Below, piece by piece: positions 35,533 through 45,386 of a DNA stretch of 64,000 bases. The notes under the pieces are model-generated. The model worked only from the letters and a program-made list of their open reading frames with translations. It was not told where the DNA came from and ran no database searches. The position numbers were made by a program, and so were the translations under genes. The DNA lies in NCBI GenBank assembly GCA_958295485.1, contig OY282354.1, positions 62,001-126,000 of the forward strand. The letters are read 5' to 3'. The DNA comes from an uncultured Gammaproteobacteria bacterium. Lineage in GTDB: Bacteria; Pseudomonadota; Gammaproteobacteria; Eutrophobiales; Eutrophobiaceae. The first letter of the stretch is position 1. Each line of letters starts with the position of its first letter.

Positions 35533-36962
35533 AACCGTTCACCCGTCGGGTCGATAATGCCCAGGTCAAAATCAGTAACGGGTTGCCGGGCTTCATCCAA
35601 CCGGTCATAAATCAAAACCCCGTCAATAAACACCTTTTCCGTTCTACTGTAAACACTGAACGGGTCGCCATCCCACAACACTACGTCAGCCATTTTTCCA
35701 ACTTCCAGGCTGCCGGTTCGGGCGCTGACGCCTAAGGCCTTGGCGGGATTGCTGGTAATCCAGTTAATGGCGTGGGCGCGGGTAATGGGATAACCCGCCG
35801 CGATGCCGGCGGCCATTGCCTTTGCCGCTTCCTGGTTCAGGCGTTGCCCGGTTATCGCCGAATCAGAGTGCACGATGGCGCAGGCGCCGGCGGCATCCAC
35901 CATGGCTACATTCCCCTCCACCATGTCATAAGCTTCGTGCTTGAAACCCCACCACTCCGGCCACATCGCCGCGCAAATATCATGCTCAGCCAGGATATCC
36001 GCAACCTTGTAAGCCTCGACGGCATGATGAAAGGCCGTAACCTTGTAATTAAACTCCTTGGCCACATCAATCATTACCGCCATCTCCTCACCCCGATAAC
36101 AATGATTGTGCACCAGGATATTCCCGTTTAAGACTTCGGCCAGGGTTTCCAGTCGCAAATTTCTTGGCGGCGGCTTGGGTTTTCTTCCTTTCGCCTGTTT
36201 CCCGGCATAGGCTTCCTGTTTGTCCAGGTAATTCGCAGCCTCAATCCAGGCTGTTCGATACCCGGCGACATTAGCCATCCTCGATGCCGGGGCCTGCCCT
36301 GCCTCTCCCCCGTACACCCGTTTAGGATTTTCACCACAGGCCATCTTCAAGCTGTAAGGCGCGCCCGGGAATTTCATCGCCTGGACAGTGCGCGATGGAA
36401 TGTTTTTAAGGGTAACTCCCCTGCCGCCAAACAAATTGGCGGAACCCGGCAGGATTTGTAAAGTGGTCACGCCCCCTGCCAATGCCAGGGTAAATTGCGG
36501 GTCTTGGGTCCAGACGGAGTGTTCCGCATAGACCTGGGCCGTATTCGGATTAGTGATTTCATTGCCATCACTGTTGCCTTCATGGCTGGGCGCCGGATAA
36601 ACGCCAAGGTGCGAATGCACGTCGATCAAGCCCGGCGTTATCCACTTGCCCGAAGCGTCGATGACAACGGCATTCTCAGGAAAATCGATTGCGGGCCCAA
36701 TTGCGTCTATCTTTCCATCGACGAGTAAAATCGATGCGTTATCGAGTTGCCGGCCGGTCCCGGTCAGCAGGGTAGCGTTATTCAGTAAAACAGGGGTGGC
36801 TGCCGCCGGCGCATAGGTACTGGGAAAGGGGTCTGCCTGCCCGGCAACGACCTCCGGTTCGACTGCTGTTTCCGTACAAGCGTTGCTTAACGTCAATGCA
36901 AGGAATACGACGCAAAGTCCGGCTGGTCTTAACTGCTTATTCATGCCTTGGAGAAAACCCAT
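35529..36962 (-). CDS. Lipoprotein amidohydrolase (catalytic partner)
   Basis: 477 residues from the ATG directly after the stop of maeB, or 471 from the ATG at 36944. The signal ends in a lipobox, LSNAC, so it is lipid-anchored. The metal motif is complete: ASGKWITPGLIDVHSHLG; later His residues are in ILVHNHCYRG and VTAFHHAVEAYK, and the Asp in VHSDSAI. It should hydrolyse a peptide-like or cyclic amide in the periplasm. The next gene overlaps its stop by four bases and lacks the HxH motif. Confidence 0.9.
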   Translation of the reverse strand: MGFLQGMNKQLRPAGLCVVFLALTLSNACTETAVEPEVVAGQADPFPSTYAPAAATPVLLNNATLLTGTGRQLDNASILLVDGKIDAIGPAIDFPENAVVIDASGKWITPGLIDVHSHLGVYPAPSHEGNSDGNEITNPNTAQVYAEHSVWTQDPQFTLALAGGVTTLQILPGSANLFGGRGVTLKNIPSRTVQAMKFPGAPYSLKMACGENPKRVYGGEAGQAPASRMANVAGYRTAWIEAANYLDKQEAYAGKQAKGRKPKPPPRNLRLETLAEVLNGNILVHNHCYRGEEMAVMIDVAKEFNYKVTAFHHAVEAYKVADILAEHDICAAMWPEWWGFKHEAYDMVEGNVAMVDAAGACAIVHSDSAITGQRLNQEAAKAMAAGIAAGYPITRAHAINWITSNPAKALGVSARTGSLEVGKMADVVLWDGDPFSVYSRTEKVFIDGVLIYDRLDEARQPVTDFDLGIIDPTGERL

Positions 36963-39299
36963 TTACTCCACTTCCAATCGGGAGGCGTTCCCGGACGCCC
37001 CCGAGCCCTGGGCTTCGACGACGGCTAACGCGGTCATATTGACAATGCCGTGAACGGTGGTCGCATCCGTCAATATATGAGCCGGTTTGGCGGCGCCCAC
37101 AAGCAGCGGGCCTATGGTGACGCCGCCGCCCAGCATTTTTAATAAATTGTAAGCGATATTGGCCGCATCCACATTGGGCAATATCAAGGTGTTGGCCCGG
37201 CCGCGCAATTTGGAGTCGGGGAACACGTTGGCCCGGATGGTTTCAGAGATGGCGGCGTCAGCGTGCATTTCTCCCTCCACGACCAACTGCGGCGCCGTAT
37301 CCTGCAGGATTTCCACTGCCCTGCGCATCTTTTTTGACGAATCGTTATTCCGTGAACCGAAGTTGGAATGGGAAACCAGGGCAATTCGCGGCTTGATGCC
37401 AAACCGTTGCACCACCTCGGCGGCAAGCAAAGTCATCTCCACGATTTCTTCCGTGTTCGGCAGGGGTATCACGTGGGTGTCGCAGAGGAAAAACGTGCCG
37501 CTCGGCAACACCAATATCGTCACGGAGGAGAAGTCCTTGACGTCTTCGCGTTTGCCAACAATATCGCAGACATGGGTCAGGTGATTGATAAAGGGGCCTA
37601 CACTGCCACAGAGCACGGTATCCACGTCTCCGTTTTTCAGCAACAACGCGACTAATACCGAAGATTGCGTGCGCACCATTCGCCGCGCTTCACCGGGGGA
37701 TATGCCGGTCCTGCCTTTGATGTCGTGATAAAGCTCCGCCAGTTCCAGACAACGCCGGTCTTTCACCGGGTTGATGACTTCAAAATCCCTGTCTTTCACC
37801 ATGGACAAGCCCAATTCCCTGATGCGGCGATTGATCACTTCAGTGCGACCAACCAACAGCGGTCTTGCCAGGCCCTCATCAATCACCTGTTGGGCGGCTT
37901 GCAATATCCGGCGGTCTTCCCCTTCCCCATAAGCAACGCGTTTCGGCTCCTGGGTGGCCTGGTCAAACACCGGGTTCATGATTGTGCCCGTCTGGAAGAC
38001 GAATTGGATCAACCGTTGCCGGTACACCTTGAAGTCAGCGACGGGACGAGTCGCCACGCCGCTATCCATGGCGGCCTTGGCGACAGCCGGCGCGACGCGC
38101 ACGATCAGGCGTGGGTCAAACGGTCTGGGGATGATGTATTCAGGCCCGAAAACAAGATTGCGTCCGCCATAGGCTTGCATGACCACCTCGGACGATTCGG
38201 CCATGGCCAGGTCGGCGATGGCGTTGACACAGGCAATTTTCATTGCGTCATTAATCACGGTCGCGCCGGCGTCCAGGGCGCCGCGAAAGAGATAGGGGAA
38301 ACACAATACATTATTCACCTGGTTGGGATAATCGGACCGACCGGTGGCGATGATGACGTCGGGGCGGGCCTTTTTCGCCACCTCGGGCAGAATTTCCGGC
38401 AAGGGGTTCGCCAATGCCATGATGATGGGCTTGTCCGCCATGCGTTTGACCATGTCCGGCTTCAGCACATTCGGCACGGACAGGCCCAGGAAAATATCTG
38501 CATTATCGATCACGTCATCCAATGTTCTGGCTTGCGTATGTCGGGCATAGCGGGCCTTGTAAGGGTCCATTTGCTCTTTGCGTCCCGCGTAAACCACGCC
38601 GGCGATGTCAGTGACAATGACGTTTTCTTTTTTCAGGCCCATGGTCATCAACAAGTCCAGGCAGGCCAGGGCTGCGGCGCCGGCGCCCGAGGTCACCAGT
38701 TTTACTTTACCCAAGCGCTTGCCAACGATGCTTAAACCATTTTTAACAGCGGCGGCGACAATAATGGCGGTGCCGTGTTGATCGTCGTGCATCACCGGGA
38801 TATTGAGCCGTTCTTTCAGTTTCTGTTCGACAATAAAGCATTCGGGGGCCTTGATGTCTTCCAGGTTAATCCCGCCAAAGGTGGGTTCGAGACTGGCGAT
38901 GATGTCAACTAACCTGTCCGGGTCGGCTTCATCGATTTCCAGGTCAAACACGTTGATGCCCGAGAACTTTTTGAACAGCACCGCCTTGCCTTCCATGACC
39001 GGTTTCGCCGCAAGCGGGCCGATGGAACCGAGGCCAAGCACAGCCGTGCCGTTGGAGACGACGGCGACTAAATTACCCCGGGTCGTTAATAAGGGCGCTT
39101 GCGCGGGGTCCTTGGCGATTTCTTCACAGGCTGCGGCCACGCCCGGCGAATAGGAAAGGGTCAAGTCGTGTTGGTTCGCCAGCGGTTTTGTGGCAATTAT
39201 CGCCAGTTTGCCCGGCGGGTGTTTGCGATGGTATTCGATAGCCTCGCCGCGGATCTCTTCGGCTTTTTGTTGACTGTCTTTAACCGGCTTTCTGCTCAT
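36963..39299 (-). CDS. maeB: NADP-dependent malic enzyme with phosphotransacetylase-like domain
   Basis: 778 residues, the usual MaeB length. The N-terminal malic domain has [17 protein letters not shown] and DDQHGTAII, with NAD(P) site [17 protein letters not shown]. The C-terminal 320 residues are phosphotransacetylase-like ([22 protein letters not shown]) and usually serve regulation by acetyl-CoA. It converts malate to pyruvate, CO2 and NADPH. It is directly followed by the amidohydrolase pair without a gap. Confidence 0.95.
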   Translation of the reverse strand: MSRKPVKDSQQKAEEIRGEAIEYHRKHPPGKLAIIATKPLANQHDLTLSYSPGVAAACEEIAKDPAQAPLLTTRGNLVAVVSNGTAVLGLGSIGPLAAKPVMEGKAVLFKKFSGINVFDLEIDEADPDRLVDIIASLEPTFGGINLEDIKAPECFIVEQKLKERLNIPVMHDDQHGTAIIVAAAVKNGLSIVGKRLGKVKLVTSGAGAAALACLDLLMTMGLKKENVIVTDIAGVVYAGRKEQMDPYKARYARHTQARTLDDVIDNADIFLGLSVPNVLKPDMVKRMADKPIIMALANPLPEILPEVAKKARPDVIIATGRSDYPNQVNNVLCFPYLFRGALDAGATVINDAMKIACVNAIADLAMAESSEVVMQAYGGRNLVFGPEYIIPRPFDPRLIVRVAPAVAKAAMDSGVATRPVADFKVYRQRLIQFVFQTGTIMNPVFDQATQEPKRVAYGEGEDRRILQAAQQVIDEGLARPLLVGRTEVINRRIRELGLSMVKDRDFEVINPVKDRRCLELAELYHDIKGRTGISPGEARRMVRTQSSVLVALLLKNGDVDTVLCGSVGPFINHLTHVCDIVGKREDVKDFSSVTILVLPSGTFFLCDTHVIPLPNTEEIVEMTLLAAEVVQRFGIKPRIALVSHSNFGSRNNDSSKKMRRAVEILQDTAPQLVVEGEMHADAAISETIRANVFPDSKLRGRANTLILPNVDAANIAYNLLKMLGGGVTIGPLLVGAAKPAHILTDATTVHGIVNMTALAVVEAQGSGASGNASRLEVE

Positions 39300-39305
39300 G
39301 GGTTC

Positions 39306-39533
39306 TCAAGCGGCTTGCGCATTCGGCGTTCCGTAACCAGGATCGTCTTCATGCTCCCATATTACCCACATTCCCGGATATGGTAAAATTGGATGTCCCG
39401 GCCCGCCCAGGAAGCGGGCCAGCACCCGGTCATTTATATGCAGTGGGTTCGAAGCCTGCATCCGGCGTGCGACCGTCACGGCCCGCCGCCGCGTGAGGAT
39501 GCCGACGGCGTGGTCTGCATCTAACTCGCCCAC
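39306..39533 (-). CDS. Possible small protein overlapping the XRE-ImmA gene end
   Basis: 75 codons from a GTG overlapping the last 13 bases of the XRE-ImmA gene, ending six bases before the maeB start. The product (MGELDADHAVGILTRRRAV...) has a basic part and an acidic C-terminus and matches no family I know. Genes of the XRE-ImmA type are often followed by a toxin or substrate gene, so a product here is possible, but there is no strong ribosome binding site. Confidence 0.3.
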   Translation of the reverse strand: MGELDADHAVGILTRRRAVTVARRMQASNPLHINDRVLARFLGGPGHPILPYPGMWVIWEHEDDPGYGTPNAQAA

Positions 39534-40654
39534 TCGCGCGCCTGCTTCCTCATCTCATCCCGGGTGAGCCCTAATATCTCGGCAGCGCGTCCGGGCGAGA
39601 TGCGTTCCTCTTCAAGCGCCTGTCGCACAAGCCGCGGCAGGCGACCTTCAATGAAATCGTGCTCAGAGATGCCCGCGGGTTCTCCCGAGCGTCTCCAGTT
39701 CCACGCGAACTCGCTCTTCTGGAGAACATCGGGCTCCTCGATCTTCCGAAGCGTCTTGCCAAAGTACCCGCGATGCTGGCCCTGGAATGCGCGCCAGACA
39801 TCCGATGTCTCGCGGCTTGACTCCACCAGTCGATGGAGCACGGTCTTGTAGCTCACGTGGAAAATTCGTTTGACCTTTAGGACGCGCACCAAAAGCGAGT
39901 GTCCACGAGTCGCGTTCCACTTGGCCTCGAACGCTTTTTCCGGCATCAGAAACTCACCCGCGAAGGCATCGGCTTCACGCTCCGCCTCCATGGGAAGCTC
40001 AACAGCGTCTCGCTGGTATTCAGAGGGGTGGAGCAGCAAGTGACCCAACTCGTGTGCCGCGGTGAAGATCCAGTGCTCTACTGAAATCCGATCCCAGGTG
40101 TTGACGACCACCGCCGGGCCACCGTCGCGTGCGTCAACACTCAATCCAAAGAACGAATCCCGCTTTGTCTCCAGGAGCAAAAGTTTCACCCCGTTCTCCT
40201 CTAACAGCCCGCAGATGTCACGCACCGGTTCCTCGGGCCTGAGACTGGCCGCTCGGCGAGCAGCCTGCGCGGCCCCTACAGGGTCCCGGCGGCGATTCGA
40301 CGGGGGGCCGAATCGGAACGGTAGGCGTTCACCCAAATCGGCCTCCAATCCAGCGTAGGCATCCAGCCACTTCGAGACCTCCGCCAGAATCTGCTCACGC
40401 GCATGAACCCGCGCCCGGGAGCGGAATCGCACACTCTCAAGAGACCGAACCGGAGTGACAAGCTCACCGACCGGAACCGCCAGCGCCACCGCCAGGTCAG
40501 CGATGGTCCGCGTACGCGGGACGACTGCCCCGCGCTCGATCTTTCCAAGCGCCATCCGCGACAGCCCGGCTTTCGCGGCGAGCTCCTCCTGGGTCAGTTG
40601 CCGGTCCAGCCGCAGTCGGGCGACGTTCGCGGCGATGCACGCGCCATTTACCAT
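39521..40654 (-). CDS. XRE-family regulator fused to ImmA/IrrE metallopeptidase
   Basis: 377 residues from the ATG at 40654, seven bases after AGGAGGAT. Residues 8-60 form a Cro/C1 helix-turn-helix (LTQEELAAKAGLSRMALGKIE). The central part holds the ImmA/IrrE zinc motif HWIFTAAHELGHLLLH with a later Glu in EREADAFAGEFLMP. The C-terminus has a second, short helix-turn-helix-like stretch (ISPGRAAEILGLTRDEM). Such proteins cut a repressor or antitoxin upon stress. The downstream partner is unclear. Confidence 0.88.
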   Translation of the reverse strand: MVNGACIAANVARLRLDRQLTQEELAAKAGLSRMALGKIERGAVVPRTRTIADLAVALAVPVGELVTPVRSLESVRFRSRARVHAREQILAEVSKWLDAYAGLEADLGERLPFRFGPPSNRRRDPVGAAQAARRAASLRPEEPVRDICGLLEENGVKLLLLETKRDSFFGLSVDARDGGPAVVVNTWDRISVEHWIFTAAHELGHLLLHPSEYQRDAVELPMEAEREADAFAGEFLMPEKAFEAKWNATRGHSLLVRVLKVKRIFHVSYKTVLHRLVESSRETSDVWRAFQGQHRGYFGKTLRKIEEPDVLQKSEFAWNWRRSGEPAGISEHDFIEGRLPRLVRQALEEERISPGRAAEILGLTRDEMRKQAREWAS

Positions 40655-40959
40655 TACCCATCCTCCTGTTGCTAACAAATTATCTGGTTTTGTAACAAAC
40701 GCAGGCGGTTTACTTGTTCCCCAAGGCAAACGCATACTTTAGAATCTGGCCCCTGCTATTCTGGCGAAAGTCGGAATGGCAGGGCGGATGCCATGATGTA
40801 TTTCCAGCACTTCTAACAAGCGCTCACTCTTGGCAGAACCCGATTAAAAGATTATCATTACTACAAATTTTGTCAATAAGAAACTTTTATGCAGGTTTGA
40901 TAGCGAAGATGTCTTAGCCACCAGCCACCCTCGGCCTGCGTCCTATGGAAGAAGTTGAA

Positions 40960-41034
40960 GGGGTCAGGTCTTTGATTTATTATGGTTTTTTCCTGGCGCC
41001 AATAAGCGATAGCAAAAACCAAAGACCTGACCCC
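40960..41034. repeat. REPIN-type palindromic repeat, copy A
   Basis: GGGGTCAGGTCTTTGATTTA and CCAAAGACCTGACCCC form the arms, around GGTTTTTTCCTGGCGCCAAT. Length 75 bases, the same as copies at 53829 and 55087. The 409-base stretch 40655-41063 has no gene; apart from this repeat I see nothing in it. Confidence 0.9.
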
Positions 41035-41063
41035 GTAATTCGAGATTGTCAAGAGGTGGAAAG

Positions 41064-41305
41064 ATGGATGATGAAATGTTTAATGAATTATTGAAAAGCG
41101 TCAAAGAGATGGATCAGATTGCCAAAGGCAAGAAGAAAGCATCACGGGAGTTTACCCTTAAAGAACCGGAAGTGAAAAATATCCGGGGGAAACAGGCCTC
41201 TCTCAAACCCATTTTGCCCGGCTAATCGGTGTAAATAAGAGCAGGCTGGAGAACCGGGAACAAGGGAAACGGCGCCCCACAGGGCCGGCTCGTGCTTTCT
41301 GCTAA
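41064..41305 (+). pseudogene. higA: HigA-type antitoxin gene broken by a frameshift
   Basis: The first frame reads MDDEMFNELLKSVKEMDQI and stops as KPILPG. One base further on, the frame continues as GLSQTHFARLIGVNKSRLEN and REQGKRRPTGPARA, the rest of the XRE helix-turn-helix. Loss of one base near position 41190 therefore disables it. No HigB toxin is found upstream, where repeat copy A stands. Confidence 0.85.
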
Positions 41306-41306
41306 T

Positions 41307-41537
41307 CTACAAGTTCGCTCCATGAAGCCGTGCTAAATCCTTATGTCTGATGAGAATCCTGTCTGTCGTCAAAGGGTGTTCCGGGCTGGGAGGCTGATAT
41401 TGGATTTTTTCCTCTTTATGAGTCGGCAGCTTATAAAGCTCACTAACTTCTATGTATTGCTGATATTGCTTCTTGACCTTTTCCAGGGTCTTCAAGTAAT
41501 CATCTGAGACTTTTTCTGCTTCAGTTTTTTCAGTCAT
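41307..41537 (-). CDS. Small charged protein
   Basis: 76 residues from the ATG at 41537 with GGAGGAG eight bases upstream. Starts MTEKTEAEKVSDDYLKTLEK, with a helix rich in Lys/Glu and Tyr, then a Pro-rich part (IQYQPPSPEHPLTT). No family recognised. It is convergent with the broken higA and divergent from the NYN fragment. Confidence 0.5.
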   Translation of the reverse strand: MTEKTEAEKVSDDYLKTLEKVKKQYQQYIEVSELYKLPTHKEEKIQYQPPSPEHPLTTDRILIRHKDLARLHGANL

Positions 41538-41665
41538 GATTGTTTTCTCCTCCAACCAGTCAGATTTTTACATACATGCTTTGTAAATTCCAGGTTTTCT
41601 TCCAGATTCAGCTTTTTTTATCCTTTGAAAATTCCAGCGATTCATCAAGTCCACAAGGAACCGAT

Positions 41666-41693
41666 TTGAATCGTTATCTTGAACCCTTATAAT
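41666..41693 (+). promoter_or_regulatory. Sigma-70-type promoter ahead of the NYN fragment and methylase operon
   Basis: TTGAAT at 41666-41671 and TATAAT at 41688-41693 are separated by 16 bases. The start of the NYN fragment is 36 bases downstream and the Dcm gene follows it by one base, so this promoter probably drives the whole methylase-ATPase-receiver-Vsr operon. Confidence 0.6.
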
Positions 41694-41729
41694 GGAAAAC
41701 ATGGCCGGATTTACCGGAAGGTATGCCAG

Positions 41730-41972
41730 ATGAACAGTGTTTTTATCTGCTGGGACAACTCCAATATTTTCCACGAGGCGCAACGTTTGGCCGGGGAACG
41801 AAACGAAGGCGCCGATGGCCGCTACCGCGTACGCATTAACTTCGATAACCTGCTGCGCTTGGTTCATGCCGGCCGACCGCTGAAAAAGGCGCTGCCCACC
41901 GGTTCCGTGCCGCCGGAAATGCGTCAGTTATGGAATGGGATGGAAAGCAAAAATATGGAAGTCCAGCTATAG
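41730..41972 (+). pseudogene. NYN/PIN-like nuclease, 3' truncated
   Basis: 80 residues: MNSVFICWDNSNIFHEAQRL with the first Asp-Asn site of NYN domains, then RYRVRINFDNLLRLVHAGRP and PPEMRQLWNGMESKNMEVQL. Intact relatives continue for about another 120 residues with further acidic residues. Here a TAG stands at the point where the Dcm gene begins, one base later. Translation of the fragment may serve to deliver ribosomes to the methylase start, which lacks a close ribosome binding site. Confidence 0.8.
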
Positions 41973-41973
41973 T

Positions 41974-43236
41974 ATGAATGGAAGACTGAATTTTCTTTCT
42001 CTTTTCGCTGGGGCCGGCGGCCTGTCGGAAGGATTCATCCAGGCAGGTTTCAGGCCTGTTGCGCTTATCGAATCAGATCCTGCAGCTTGTTTCACGCTAC
42101 GCACGCGGATGGCGTACCATTGGCTGAAGGCCGAGGGTCAAACAGAAGTATATGCAGACTACCTGAATGGAGGTCAGAGCCGCTCGGATTTTTATGGACA
42201 CGTTCCAGAGCAGATTATCAAATCAGTCATCAACGCCGAAATTAATGCAGAGTCGCTGCCGGAGATTTTTCAGCAGGTTGATCCACTGCTGGAGGATAGG
42301 AAGCTCGACTTGGTTATTGGCGGGCCGCCCTGCCAAGCGTATTCAATTGTCGGTCGTTCACGCGCCCTGAACAGGATGAAGGGAGATAAGCGGAACTACC
42401 TGTTTATCTACTACGCCGAGTTTCTGAAGCGTTACAAACCGTTATACTTTTTATTCGAAAATGTTACTGGCCTCCTTTCCGCAAAAGATGAGAATGGCAA
42501 TCATTACATTGACGCCATGAAGAAACTCTTTCATGAATGTGGCTATGAAACCGAAGCTAAAACATTATCAGCAGAGGATTATGGTGTCCTGCAAAGACGA
42601 AAAAGGATTATCCTTGTTGGAAAAAAAGGTAAAACCACCGACTTCTATCCAATGCCGGACGAATGGAAGCCCGACGTTCTCGTCAGCGAAATATTCAACG
42701 ACCTCCCATCTGTTGCCGCTGGCGAAGGCGGGCCCGGGCCATGTCATACCAAGCCATACCAAGGGACATGGCAGCATAAAGCAAACGTCAGAAATGATGA
42801 TATTCCCGTCACTTGGCATCAGGCAAGGCCCAACACGGACCAAGACCTTGAGATTTACCGGACCGTGGTTGATCTCTGGAACAGCAAAAAGACTCGCCTG
42901 AACTATAACTCGCTTCAGGATAACCTGAAAACACACAGAAACCGGAACTCTTTTCTCGACAGGTTCAAGGTTGTTGCTTCGGACCTGCCATTTTCCCATA
43001 CCTTAGTCGCCCATATCGCCAAGGATGGACACTATTATATTCACCCGGATATTACTCAAAATCGATCAATTACACCCAGGGAAGCTGCGCGATTGCAGAC
43101 ATTCCCGGATGATTATTTCTTCGAGAGCAACAGTGGCGCTCCCAAGCGTACCCCCGCTTTTCATCAGATCGGCAATGCGGTGCCTGTTCTTCTGGCCCGG
43201 AAAATAGCCGACAAGTTGCAGGAAGTTTGGCGGTGA
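41974..43236 (+). CDS. DNA cytosine-5 methyltransferase
   Basis: 420 residues from the ATG at 41974. Motif I is FLSLFAGAGGLSEGF (7-21), the catalytic Cys120 stands in GGPPCQAYS, ENV appears as FLFENVTGLLSA, and the C-terminal motifs as PREAARLQTFPDDYFF and QIGNAVPVLLA. The protein should methylate a cytosine in a short specific sequence. It is first in a four-gene operon with a GHKL ATPase, a receiver protein and a Vsr endonuclease. No linked type II endonuclease is recognisable. Confidence 0.93.
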   Translation: MNGRLNFLSLFAGAGGLSEGFIQAGFRPVALIESDPAACFTLRTRMAYHWLKAEGQTEVYADYLNGGQSRSDFYGHVPEQIIKSVINAEINAESLPEIFQQVDPLLEDRKLDLVIGGPPCQAYSIVGRSRALNRMKGDKRNYLFIYYAEFLKRYKPLYFLFENVTGLLSAKDENGNHYIDAMKKLFHECGYETEAKTLSAEDYGVLQRRKRIILVGKKGKTTDFYPMPDEWKPDVLVSEIFNDLPSVAAGEGGPGPCHTKPYQGTWQHKANVRNDDIPVTWHQARPNTDQDLEIYRTVVDLWNSKKTRLNYNSLQDNLKTHRNRNSFLDRFKVVASDLPFSHTLVAHIAKDGHYYIHPDITQNRSITPREAARLQTFPDDYFFESNSGAPKRTPAFHQIGNAVPVLLARKIADKLQEVWR

Positions 43237-45386
43237 ACACAAGTGATACTCACAGGATAAGACCAGCCGGCCGACACATCCTGACTATTGGCCGCGACCT
43301 GATTCAGGATTCTTATGCAGCGGTCGTTGAACTGGTAAAAAACGCCTATGACGCCGATTCGCCTGAGGTGAATATCGAATTCAAGGCAAATTCTGACCGT
43401 AACGGTTATTCCATAATCATCTCTGACCATGGACATGGCATGTCCCGGGACACTGTTATTGAAAAATGGATGGTGCCTTCAACCCGGGATAAACTTGACA
43501 GAGACACAAGTCCCGGGGGAAGAATCATGCAGGGACGTAAAGGGGTGGGACGCTACGCCGCAGCTATTCTTGGGACAGACCTTCTCCTTGAAACAGTCAC
43601 TACTGAAGGCGAAAAAACAACTGTTTATGTTGAGTGGAAGAACTTTGAAGCTGCTCAATATCTGGATGACGTGGAAATTCTCATTGAAACTGCTGAGGTA
43701 TCCGAAGCGCCAGGCACGCGACTTACTATAAACGGAGACAGCGGGTTTCTTGCAGAATGGAACCAGAAACAATTCAAGCAACTCGGATTTGAACTGAAGA
43801 AGCTGAAATCGCCCATGAGCGTTGCCCCTGGCGACGATGATTTCTGTATAAGACTGAAGGTTGACAACTTTTCCGGAGTACAGGACGTCACTAGAACTAT
43901 CGACCCGTTTCCTATCTTCGATCTCTTTGATTACAAGATAGCCGGCAAAATCAGTGCTGACGGAAAAGGTACCCTGACTTATTCATCAAAAAAGGCTCGC
44001 AATATCGCCACCGAGAGTATTCCGTTCGATGCCGGCGGTCCCACTGGTTGTGGTAAATTTGATATTGATGTGCGGGTGTATGACCGTGATAAAGATGCTA
44101 TTGACTCTTTGATAAAACGCGGTCTCAAGGATGAATCCGGCAACTATGTCGGAAAACTCGACGCCAGGCGACTTCTTGACGACGCTAACGGCATCGGCGT
44201 TTACCGAAACGGATTCCGTATCCGGCCGTTAGGCGACCCCGAGTTTGATTGGTTGAAACTTAACGAGCAACGCGTACAGAATCCATCGCTCCGCATCGGC
44301 AGCAATCAGGTCATCGGATATGTGCAGATTGAGTCGGATGAACAGTCCGGGCTGATTGAAAAAAGTGCGCGGGACGGACTCAGGGAAAATACAGCCTTTA
44401 GTCGGCTAAAAGAAATCACCACTAAGGTTATCGCCGAACTCGAAACGCGGCGATTCGATTACAGAAGAAAAGCCGGCCTGAGCAGACCTGTCATAAAAGT
44501 CGAACGTGAGTTGGAACGACTTTTTTCGTTTGATGGACTGAAACAGGAGATTCGAATACATCTTATAAGAAGTGGAACAGATAAAAAAACCACTGAAGAA
44601 ATCGTTGAGATCATTAGGCGGGGCGAGGAAGATAAAAACAAGGTTGCCGCTGAAATCCGTCAGGCTGTCGCCATTTATCAGGGGCAGGCTACCTTGGGGA
44701 AAATCATTAACGTGATTCTCCATGAAGGCAGACGACCACTCAGCTACTTCCGGAACCAAATACCGAACCTCCGGTATTGGCACGATTCATTTCAGAAAAC
44801 CAGGGATTCCGGGACTCTTGAGAAAGTTGTGCCGATTGTCGATGGCATAGGCGAGAATGCAGAAATTTTTGTGAGGCTCTTCAGCAGACTTGACCCCTTG
44901 GCCGCAGGGAAACGAGCGACAAAAAAGCCTCTGAAACTGAAGAAAGCAATACGAGGTGCGTTTTCAGTCTTCAAGGAAGAAATGAAAACCCGGAAGGTAT
45001 CTGTCAAAGTTACAGGCCCTGATGACTTCAGGTTTTCCACTTGGTCCCAGGATATCTATGCAATTTTTACAAACCTCATCGATAACAGCCTGTACTGGCT
45101 GAAGGAAAAAGAGACTCGCGTGCGGAAAATAACTGTTGAACTTGTGGCGGAGGGCGATTCTCTGCTTCACGTGGATTACCGCGATACCGGACCGGGCATT
45201 GAACCAACCCTCATCGAAAGTGAGGTTATATTCGAACCCCAGTTTTCCACTAAACCGTTCGGTACCGGGCTGGGTCTTGCTATAGCGGGTGAAGCTGCTG
45301 CCCGGAACGGCCTGGAATTAAAGGCCTTTGAGTCTGACCAGGGAGCCTGGTTCAGGCTGCAACCGAAAACGGAGGATGAGCGATGA
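43233..45386 (+). CDS. Double GHKL ATPase (MORC/histidine-kinase-like) of the Dcm operon
   Basis: 717 residues from the GTG at 43233, seven bases after GGAAG and overlapping the Dcm stop. The N-terminal GHKL domain has N-box ELVKNAYDAD (from about 33), G1 SDHGHGM, and GRKGVGRYAA, as in Hsp90/MutL/MORC ATPases. The C-terminal part looks like a histidine kinase: an H-box-like NVILHEGRRPLSYF with His497, N-box FTNLIDNSLYWL, G1 DTGPGI, F-box FEPQFSTK and G2 GTGLGLAIA. Iyer and Aravind described GHKL/MutL-like proteins in restriction loci. Two GHKL modules and a following receiver gene suggest phosphotransfer. Cytoplasmic; no membrane segment. Confidence 0.85.
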   Translation: MNTSDTHRIRPAGRHILTIGRDLIQDSYAAVVELVKNAYDADSPEVNIEFKANSDRNGYSIIISDHGHGMSRDTVIEKWMVPSTRDKLDRDTSPGGRIMQGRKGVGRYAAAILGTDLLLETVTTEGEKTTVYVEWKNFEAAQYLDDVEILIETAEVSEAPGTRLTINGDSGFLAEWNQKQFKQLGFELKKLKSPMSVAPGDDDFCIRLKVDNFSGVQDVTRTIDPFPIFDLFDYKIAGKISADGKGTLTYSSKKARNIATESIPFDAGGPTGCGKFDIDVRVYDRDKDAIDSLIKRGLKDESGNYVGKLDARRLLDDANGIGVYRNGFRIRPLGDPEFDWLKLNEQRVQNPSLRIGSNQVIGYVQIESDEQSGLIEKSARDGLRENTAFSRLKEITTKVIAELETRRFDYRRKAGLSRPVIKVERELERLFSFDGLKQEIRIHLIRSGTDKKTTEEIVEIIRRGEEDKNKVAAEIRQAVAIYQGQATLGKIINVILHEGRRPLSYFRNQIPNLRYWHDSFQKTRDSGTLEKVVPIVDGIGENAEIFVRLFSRLDPLAAGKRATKKPLKLKKAIRGAFSVFKEEMKTRKVSVKVTGPDDFRFSTWSQDIYAIFTNLIDNSLYWLKEKETRVRKITVELVAEGDSLLHVDYRDTGPGIEPTLIESEVIFEPQFSTKPFGTGLGLAIAGEAAARNGLELKAFESDQGAWFRLQPKTEDER

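Noticed and set aside
37665..38735. 356-codon frame antisense to maeB
   Set aside because: His/Gly/Asp-rich shadow of a well-conserved enzyme gene.
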